A stretch of 64,000 nucleotides of DNA from Simmondsia chinensis (taxonomy: Eukaryota > Streptophyta > Magnoliopsida > Caryophyllales > Simmondsiaceae): positions 4,915,501 to 4,979,500 of the forward strand of contig JAGTTD010000010.1 of NCBI GenBank assembly GCA_018398585.1, given 5' to 3'. Of the stretch, positions 58,269 through 64,000 are shown one piece after another. The position numbers were made by a program, and so were the translations under genes. Within the stretch, counting starts at the first letter, position 1, and each line of letters starts with the position of its first letter. The notes below the pieces were generated by a model, which did not search any database, was not told where the DNA came from, and saw only the letters and a list, made by a program, of their open reading frames with translations.

Positions 58269-58535
58269 TTCTGCCCCCGGAAACTGCCGATGTTGGTACT
58301 AAACTTGCGTTATCCTTTTTTCGTTCTTTCTCCTTTTCATGGGCGCTTTGTGGGGCGAATAAGGTAGCCCATGAGGTAGCTAGAATGCATCGTTTGAATG
58401 ATTGTAATCATGATTGGGTCACTTGTACCCCTCTCACTGTTCTGTCAGCTATTTTGTTTGATCGAAATGATTAGTTGTCGTCATGCTTCTTTGGACCAAA
58501 ACATAAGATGAGACTTTTTGACCAAAAAAAAAAAA
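56560..58535 (+). pseudogene. 5'-truncated L1-type LINE, ORF2 C-terminal half
   Basis: Begins within RT: KYLGVQLFRGRDK, then SHAGRELLIKYVLSSIP. It continues with the conserved linker (GDFLKAKVGHRSC-like at about 57010, WWSTLEGRDLFL, then SINIWDDDWLPEDIP). Next is a zf-RVT zinc-binding domain (57425-57748: FLWYIWNAPVPPKLCVFLLR, then CAKCGKDFETSYHIIFTCPF), then an RNase H-like end (about 57930-58480). Stops and frame changes occur throughout. It ends in an A12 tail at 58524-58535. A 59-base C run interrupts the RNase H part. Confidence 0.88.
58208..58266. repeat. Poly-C run of 59 bases
   Basis: An uninterrupted C homopolymer inside the LINE RNase H region; the minus strand is G59. It could be a true expansion or an assembly/sequencing artefact. 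Confidence 0.9.
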
Positions 58536-58544
58536 GGATGAAAG

Positions 58545-58792
58545 ACAATACTTTAAACGATTGTATCAAAAACCACCTCAATTTGGGTCCGGTTTCAAAA
58601 AATGACCTAAATTTTATAATTTTTAATTGTCACACCTAACTTTCCAAAATATTTCAATGACACTTCTTAATATGACGCTATTAATATCCATTAGTTTTTG
58701 CTGATGTAGCATTTTGAAAAAAGAGACAAATAATTTTTAAAATTGGAATTTACATTTAAAATAATTTTAAAAATTTAAAAATACTTTAAATA
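58545..58792. mobile_element. MITE family B, left arm of a split copy
   Basis: It reads CACCTCAATTTGGGTCCGG, GACCTAAATTTTATAATTTT, TATGACGCTATTAATATCC, then GCTGATGTAGCATTTTG. The reverse complement of 63598-63845 matches along its length. It is interrupted at 58792 by the SINE/Copia-6/G2 stack, with ACTTTAAATA repeated on the far side. Confidence 0.65.
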
Positions 58793-58882
58793 CAACAACA
58801 ATGAACCTAATACCTCAAAGGCTCCCGTATATGCAGGGTCTTGGGGTTGGGGGGATGTATGCAGCCTTACCCCTAAAGGGAG
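58793..58882 (-). mobile_element. SINE copy S4, interrupted
   Basis: The minus strand reads CCTTTAGGGGTAAGGCTGCA, then TACATCCCCCCAACCCCAAG, then the tail TTGTTGTTG. This is the 3' half of the SINE body. It breaks off at 58882, where the Copia-6 LTR starts. ACTTTAAATA flanks the tail side (58783-58792) and recurs at 63588-63597. Confidence 0.65.
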
Positions 58883-59288
58883 TGTTGGTGTATTTTTAAA
58901 ATATGTGCTGTATAATATGTATATATATATGTTAAATGTTGTTTAGATATGTATAAGATGTATCTAAGATTGTCCCGATACTTGTTTTGAATGTTTGGAG
59001 CTTGTTAGGGGTGTGTGTCAACACATGGGCCACGTGTGTCGACACACAATCCTATAGGACTATGGGGAAACAGCTGCGTGTCGACACACAGCCATTTATA
59101 GAAGCGCACAGAGGAATTCTGTGTATCGACACATAGAAAGTGTGTGTCGACACACGGATCTATAGTAACTCCGTGTGTCGACACACAGCTTGGACACACA
59201 GGTCTGTTTTGACGGTTTGTCTGCGAGATTTTTTCCCGGTTCTATATTTCAATTTTGGCTCTTCGTTTTGGGACTCTTCTTTACATGT

Positions 59289-59329
<41 letters not shown>

Positions 59330-59400
59330 CACACTTTGATGGTTTAATGATTAGATGAAAAACACAAGGGAAAAGTACAAGATTAAAAGATCTTTCCATT
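58883..59400 (+). repeat. Copia-6 5' LTR region with palindrome array
   Basis: Six TGTGTCGACACA-type palindromes lie between 59011 and 59190, spaced about 20-45 bp apart, followed by a (TA)n run (59293-59326). The 3' boundary of the LTR is not fixed because there is no second LTR and I do not see a clear PBS. Confidence 0.6.
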
Positions 59401-59659
59401 CAAGTCTTCTTGTGTTGTGTTCTTGAACCAAAACATCAATCTCTCCATATCTCGATCTTTCTCTCCCTTTACACATTCTCACTTTATTTTTGGTTGTCGT
59501 TATATATCCGAGGATATTTTGTATAGCGAAATAAACCTTAAGGAAATTGATTACACGGCCTCAACACCTGAGATCTCTCGGTTACCCGGTTGCAAGTATT
59601 TTGTAAGTATATCGACAATTTATTTTAACAATCTTAAGGTTTATATTCTGATTTGGGAT

Positions 59660-60547
59660 ATGGCTTCTTCACTAAGGGAAATGACAGCCAACTTTGTGAA
59701 GTTAGACCGGTTTGATGGTGGGAACTTCCGCCGATGGCAGAGGAAGATGTACTTCCTCATCACGACGCTGAATGTGGTGTATGTCCTGAATACACCATCT
59801 CCATCCCCCGTCTCTGAGGAGGAGGAGACGTTGGCCGAGCAGAGGGCCAGACTGAAGTGGGAGAATGATGACTACATCTACAGAGGGCATATTCTGAATG
59901 GTATGACTGATGCCCTGTTTGACATTTACTCCAACGTGCCTACCACGAAGGAACTGTGGGACGCACTTGAGGCATGCTATATGGCCGAGGATGCTACAAG
60001 CAAAAATTTCCTGATTAGTCAATTTAACAATTATAAGATGGTAGATGATCGTCCTGTCATAGAGCAATTCCATGAAATCGAACGAATATTGAATAATTTT
60101 AAACAACACAAAATGAACATGGACGATACAATAGTTGTATCTTCCTTAATTGACAAACTCCCTCCATCTTGGAAAGATGTTAAGAAAAGTCTTAGGCACG
60201 AGGATATGTCAATTAAGGAATTGGCTAACCATTTACGTGTTGAGGAAGGTTACAGGGTATAGGATGACAACAAATACCGCTCTGGTGATGTTGGCAAAAT
60301 CAACATCACAGAAGAAGGCCAACCAAGTAAGGAACCCAAGAGACCCGGACACTTCCAAAAGAAGAAGCATGACAAGAGGCCAAAAATGGTCTGTTGGGAG
60401 TGTCAGAAGCCCGGTCACTTACGCAAGGACTGTTACCGCCTTCAAAAGAATAAAGGCAAGGGGCTTGATCATCGCGCCAAAACTTCGAACGAGAGATTCG
60501 TGGCGATGATATTGGAAGTCAATCTAGTCGAGAGTGATAACTCTTAA
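59660..60547 (+). pseudogene. Copia-6 gag remnant with intact zinc knuckle
   Basis: It starts at the ATG at 59660 (MASSLREMTANFVKLDRFDG), the first Met of the gag domain; the longer upstream open frame lies in the leader. It has the UBN2-type gag core (NFRRWQRKMYFLITTLNVVY, then TTKELWDALEACYMAEDATS, then FHEIERILNNF and IDKLPPSWKDVK). TAG at 60260-60262 interrupts the frame. The same frame continues to a complete knuckle CWECQKPGHLRKDC (about 60390-60431). A second stop, TAA (60545-60547), precedes the protease. Confidence 0.82.
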
Positions 60548-60990
60548 TGGATTGACTCGGGGGCCACAAGACATGTGTGTAAGGATAGTGGGTTCTTCAC
60601 GACTTTTAAGCCCATGGACAACGGAACTGAGTTGTTCATGGGAAATGGGTGTCGGTACCGATTAAAGGAAAGGGAAAAGTTGATTTACTTTTCATATCTG
60701 GAAAAACCCTTACTTTAGCCGATGTATGCTTCGCCCCTGACGTTAAGAAGAACTTCGTGTCCGGTGGCCTGTTAAATAGGTTTGGGTTCAAGTTGGTCTT
60801 CGAGGCCGACAAGTTTATTTTGTCTAAGGGCGGAGTTTTTGTTGGCAAAGGGTAGTTATGTAATGGTATGTTCAAAATAAACATTGATAATAAAATTGGA
60901 AGTTCTGTTTATATGCTTGACTCGTCATTTTTATGGCATCAAAGATTAGGTCATGTGAATTTTCGTAGATTACATGAAATGGTTTGTTGA
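60548..60990 (+). pseudogene. Copia-6 protease and pre-integrase remnant
   Basis: The active site WIDSGATRHVCKD (D-S-G intact) lies directly after the TAA, with LFMGNG downstream. A frame change near 60648 puts the rest in another frame (GKTLTLADVCFAPDVKKNFV, then VSGGLLNRFGFKL). The pre-integrase segment LDSSFLWHQRLGHVNFRRLH follows and stops at about 60990. Confidence 0.75.
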
Positions 60991-61342
60991 TTCCTCACAT
61001 AGATAAAGTTGATGACAAATGCAAAACGCGCATGCTAACTTTCCCTTTCCTTTGTAATTTGGAGTTGTTCACATCTCCTGATAGGGGCAGCGGTTGGTTC
61101 TTCCTATCAGGCCCAAATCACCTCAAAACGTTTCTTCCTTATCTTATCCTTTGATGCAGCCGCCATCTCCGCATGTGAAGGATCTGCCAAAGAAAGACAA
61201 GATTGGGGAGCACGTGGTTGGAGTGAACAAGAAACCGGGCTTAACGGCAATAAAAGGGAAGGCCGTCATTTCCTTCCCGTCCCCCCTAATCTTCTGCTGC
61301 CTCGCTGCATTAGTTGGTATTAGAGCTCAGAATGTTTCTGAG

Positions 61343-62510
61343 ATGGCATCAAGTCGTCAAAGGTAAGTTACTATCGAGGAAGTTTCTGATCGAGACCGAA
61401 TTATGCAAAACGAACGGAGATTAGACGAGTTCGAGGAGAGACTTAGGCAAATCGAGCGTTGCTCGATTTAACTGGGGGCAAATCCTGACTTAAAGCCAGG
61501 AACCCAGCTCCAATGCCCATTAACACCGGGTGAAAACAAAAAGGTGAAGGACAAGTTCAAGAATCCGGCATCGATTGTTGATCTACCGGACCTTGAGTCG
61601 AGGCAGCATTGACTCTATATCGGTACTGCCAACGTTGAAAAAAGAGAGGTGGGCACCGACCTCTGTGAAGAAAATTCGAAGTTTGAGGAAGTTGGCGTCA
61701 TTGTGTTGGAAGAAACTCAAGACGCGCTACCTTCACTTGGTGAGGAGGAATTTGCGGGTGACAGAGGTCGCTTGCAATTAGTCAAGCGAGCTGGCTTCAC
61801 GCCTGAAGAAGCAGAAGGAGAAGATTGGAGGTGCCATGACATCTTCCAGACCACTTGTACCATTTGGCGGCAGGATATGTCGTATGGTCATTGATTTGGG
61901 AAGTTGTGAGAACGCCATCTCTGAAGAAGCCGTTCATAAGTTAGGGTTGAAGATAGAGGAACATTTGAACCCTTACACGGTGTCTTGGCTCAAGAAAGAT
62001 GATCAGGTAACTATATCAAGACGTTACTTTGTCAATTTCTCAATTGGGGACACATATCGAGAAGCAGTTTGGTGTGACGCTGTTACAATGGACGACTATC
62101 ACTTGCTATTGGGACGTCCATGGCAATATGATAGGAGCGTCGTCCATGACGGAAGAAAGAACACATATAGCTTTGTCTTTGAGGGGATGAAGATCATCTT
62201 GATGCCCAAGAAGGTTGAGGCGCCATGTGTGTCAAGGAACAAAGAACCGGAGCCAGAAGAAAAGGATGTGAGCACCAACGTAGTTGGCGAGGCCATGTTG
62301 GCATCACCACCAATAGATGTTTCCCATGGTGAACCTATCTTTGATGAGGCACCACAACTAAACTTATCTTCTCCACCAATATTTAATGAGCCCATCTTTG
62401 ACGAGGAGGAGGAATCGGATGAGGTAAGGAGTCAATCAAGGAAGGATTATCCTAAGGCATTGGTGTCTCAAATACAGCCAACAATGGAAGAACAGAACCG
62501 GCTAAATTGA
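61343..62510 (+). pseudogene. G2 gag N-terminus and retropepsin-like protease
   Basis: It starts at the ATG at 61343 (MASSRQR). VTIEEVSDRDRIMQNERRLD, then EFEERLRQIERC, parallel the G1 gag N-terminus, but the central gag core and knuckle are missing. Stops occur at about 61364, 61468 and 61609. The open protease part (61836-62510) has CRMVIDLGSCENAISEEAVH, with D-L-G as in G1, then VNFSIGDTYREAVWCDAVTM, HLLLGRPWQYDRSVVHDGRK and NTYSFVFEGMKIILMPKK. An acidic tail follows. Confidence 0.75.
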
Positions 62511-62929
62511 GAACCCATACTGGGTGTAGAGACTAATGTGGGGGATGATTACATCAGGCGCCTAATGTGGATGTTACTTCTGATGATCTACATCCGGGTG
62601 AGACCGAAAGGTGGGTCGGCTATATTAATGCCAACTAAGGATGGGACTTGGCAGGACTATGACAACAGTGAGACAACACAGGTGACAAGAGTGAGAGAGT
62701 TACCGGGAGCTGTGACAGAGGTAAGGACAAGCCCGCAATGGAAGTGTCAAGTATCAATAGCGAAGTTACCGGCTCTGCTCCATCACTGGGTTGAGTTCAC
62801 GCCATCTATGTCACCTAAACCGAGCGAACCTTGGCGGGAGTATAATGAGAACAAATTTACCACCGAAATCAACGTACACTGTGAGTATTCTTGTTCTCTA
62901 GCAGTACCCTAACAATGGCAAGAAGGATA

Positions 62930-63326
62930 CCAACGGTTCTGCGGCCAATTCGAGGGTGAATTCTCTCGAACCGGGAGAGGATGATGCAGCCCCACCTCCT
63001 TTGGCGTATTGCTTGGCGGCACCGTGGTTTAGGTATGGTTGGCGTTGGCAAGCCAGTGGAGGACGAGGACAGGAGTACAGGGTCAGAAGCGGAGTTGAGT
63101 TGGCGAAGCAAGACAAAGCTACCAAGCATCCAAATATGGCGCATAGCTTGGTTGAGGAAGAAGAACACGAGGACCTTAGTTAGATCTTTCCTGGCGCGAC
63201 CTCATACTTGGCGGTTTATTAGAACCATGTGCTTGACCAATGAAGATTAGAGGCTTGGCGTGACCGAAGTAGCAGAGAAGAACTAGAGGCGAATTCAAGG
63301 ATGAATTCTCTCCAACCAGGAGAGGA
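62930..63326 (+). other. Second PPT and LTR-start-like sequence inside G2
   Basis: GAATTCTCTCGAACCGGGAG, then AGGATGATGCAGCCCCACC (62960-62998), repeats the PPT-LTR junction seen at 63302-63335. After it comes LTR-like sequence with TTGGCGG and TTGGCG words like those of the G1 LTR. The frames here are not genes. Confidence 0.5.
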
Positions 63327-63597
63327 TGATGCAGCCGCCATCTCGCGTGTGAAGGATCAACCAAAGAAAGACAAGCTTGGCAAGCACGTGGCTGGAGTGA
63401 ACAAGAAACCAGGCTTAACGGCAATAAAAGGGAAGGCCGTTGTTTCCTTCCCGTCCCTCTTAATCTTCTGCTGCCTCGCTGTATCATCCTCGACTAGGGG
63501 CCACACTCAATTTACTTCTTATAACGTCATTTCTGATCTTATGTGTTGTAAATATTTCTTATAACATCCTCATATTCGCTATCTTCAACTTTAAATA

Positions 63598-63845
63598 TTT
63601 AAAAATATATTGTAAATATTTAAAAAGTTTGTAAATATTTACAAAAATTAATTAATGTGTTTTAAAAATATTTTTTTTGTAAATTCTACATCACCAAAAA
63701 TTAACGAATGTTAATAGCGTTGCATTAAGATGTAACATTGAAAAATTTTGAAAAATGTAGATGTGATATTGAAAAATTAAAAAAATTAGTTGACATTTTG
63801 AAACCACACCTCAAATTTAGTACATTTTCGAGCCGATTTACATGC
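63598..63845. mobile_element. MITE family B, right arm of the split copy
   Basis: The reverse complement includes CAAATTTGAGGTGTGGTTTC, then TAATGCAACGCTATTAACAT and TTTGGTGATGTAGAATTTAC, matching the left arm at 58545-58792. Together they form one fold-back element of about 500 bp. Confidence 0.65.
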
Positions 63846-64000
63846 ATTTACAGCACGTAATTACTCATTACAGGCTAATTCTACAGAACAACTCCATATG
63901 TAAAACTCAGAATTGCCCCTTTAGAATCCGAGGCTGCCCCTGACTGCCGAGATTGGAGTGATTCTGACTCTGGCATTTGTATTCTTGTCCAAAGTACGAA
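63846..64000. other. Window edge, nothing recognised
   Basis: Short flank after the MITE arm. No open frame or repeat identified. Confidence 0.3.

Larger units (their letters stand above)
58883..61151 (+). mobile_element. Copia-6: truncated Ty1/copia element, gag to pre-integrase only
   Basis: Starts TGTTGGTGTATTTTTAAAAT and contains an LTR, then leader, gag, knuckle, protease and pre-integrase remnants. It breaks off at about 61100-61151, where G2 begins. No integrase core, RT, RNase H or 3' LTR remains. It is a different lineage from Copia-1/3/4 by both gag and LTR. Confidence 0.75.
61152..63483 (+). mobile_element. G2: gag-protease-only LTR element related to G1
   Basis: Short LTRs at 61152-61309 and 63327-63483, both starting TGATGCAGCCGCCATCTC and sharing TTAACGGCAATAAAAGGGAA. 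The PBS is TTGGTATTAGAGCTC after the 5' LTR; a PPT CCAGGAGAGGA precedes the 3' LTR. The interior encodes a gag N-terminus and protease homologous to G1 but lacks the gag core, RT and integrase. No clean TSD is seen: flanks are TCCTT and TCATC, with a shifted ATCCT on both sides. Confidence 0.75.

Noticed and set aside
58196..58474. Proline-rich protein frame
   Set aside because: The polyproline is the 59-base C run; the rest is LINE RNase H remnant.
60150..60509. Separate 119-codon gene
   Set aside because: Out of frame with Copia-6 gag. The gag frame continues past a TAG and carries the zinc knuckle, so this frame is a shadow.

Overview
The window is nuclear DNA of a flowering plant, most likely a eudicot. 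It is AT-rich, full of A/T and CT/TA microsatellites, and packed with plant transposon families (Ty1/copia, Ty3/gypsy-like, LINE, hAT, MITEs, SINEs). It has one convincing host gene, a two-exon R2R3-MYB repressor on the + strand at 24412-25754. It encodes the whole R2R3 domain, the bHLH-binding motif, an EAR repression motif and the C-terminal C4 motif of subgroup 4 (AtMYB4/AmMYB308 type). I saw no tRNA, functional rRNA, CRISPR array or bacterial-type operon.

Layout. 1-2511: AT-rich spacer with two short MITEs and a SINE whose head is derived from 5S rRNA. 2512-7522: Copia-1, full length, TSD CATAA, decayed genes. 7523-11228: remnants of a gypsy 3' end and two long-TIR elements. 11234-14416 (minus): a gag-protease-only LTR element, TSD GTGAT. 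14417-23679: spacer with MITEs, a non-autonomous hAT, a 5'-truncated SINE, a copia gag scrap and an LTR+PBS remnant. 23680-25754: MITE, promoter and the MYB gene. 25755-31491: spacer with small TIR elements and a second 5S-headed SINE. 31487-43250: an old degenerate copia (Copia-2) with Copia-3 (TSD TATCG) inserted in its primer-binding site and a 3.1-kb hAT inserted in its RNase H region. 43251-48092 (minus): Copia-4, with a 485-codon open RT-RNase H frame but a promoter-deleted 5' LTR. 48093-54690: spacer with a 724-bp non-autonomous hAT and other repeats. 54690-56555: a GC-rich island of two tandem minisatellites (about 41 and 71 bp) ending in LTR-like sequence. 56560-58535: a 5'-truncated LINE containing a 59-base poly-C run. 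58545-63845: a nested stack in which a long-TIR MITE holds a SINE, which holds Copia-6, which holds or abuts a second gag-protease element.

Copia-1, -3, -4 and the 20339 LTR are one family: all carry clustered CGATCGATCG palindromes in the LTR upstream of the TATA box. The unrelated Copia-6 LTR carries six TGTGTCGACACA-type palindromes in the same kind of place. These arrays, the 5S-headed SINE family and the two GC-rich minisatellites are the least ordinary features. Most coding remnants are broken, often by C-to-T or G-to-A changes, as expected for methylated, silenced elements. All identifications come from reading motifs by eye; no searches were run.
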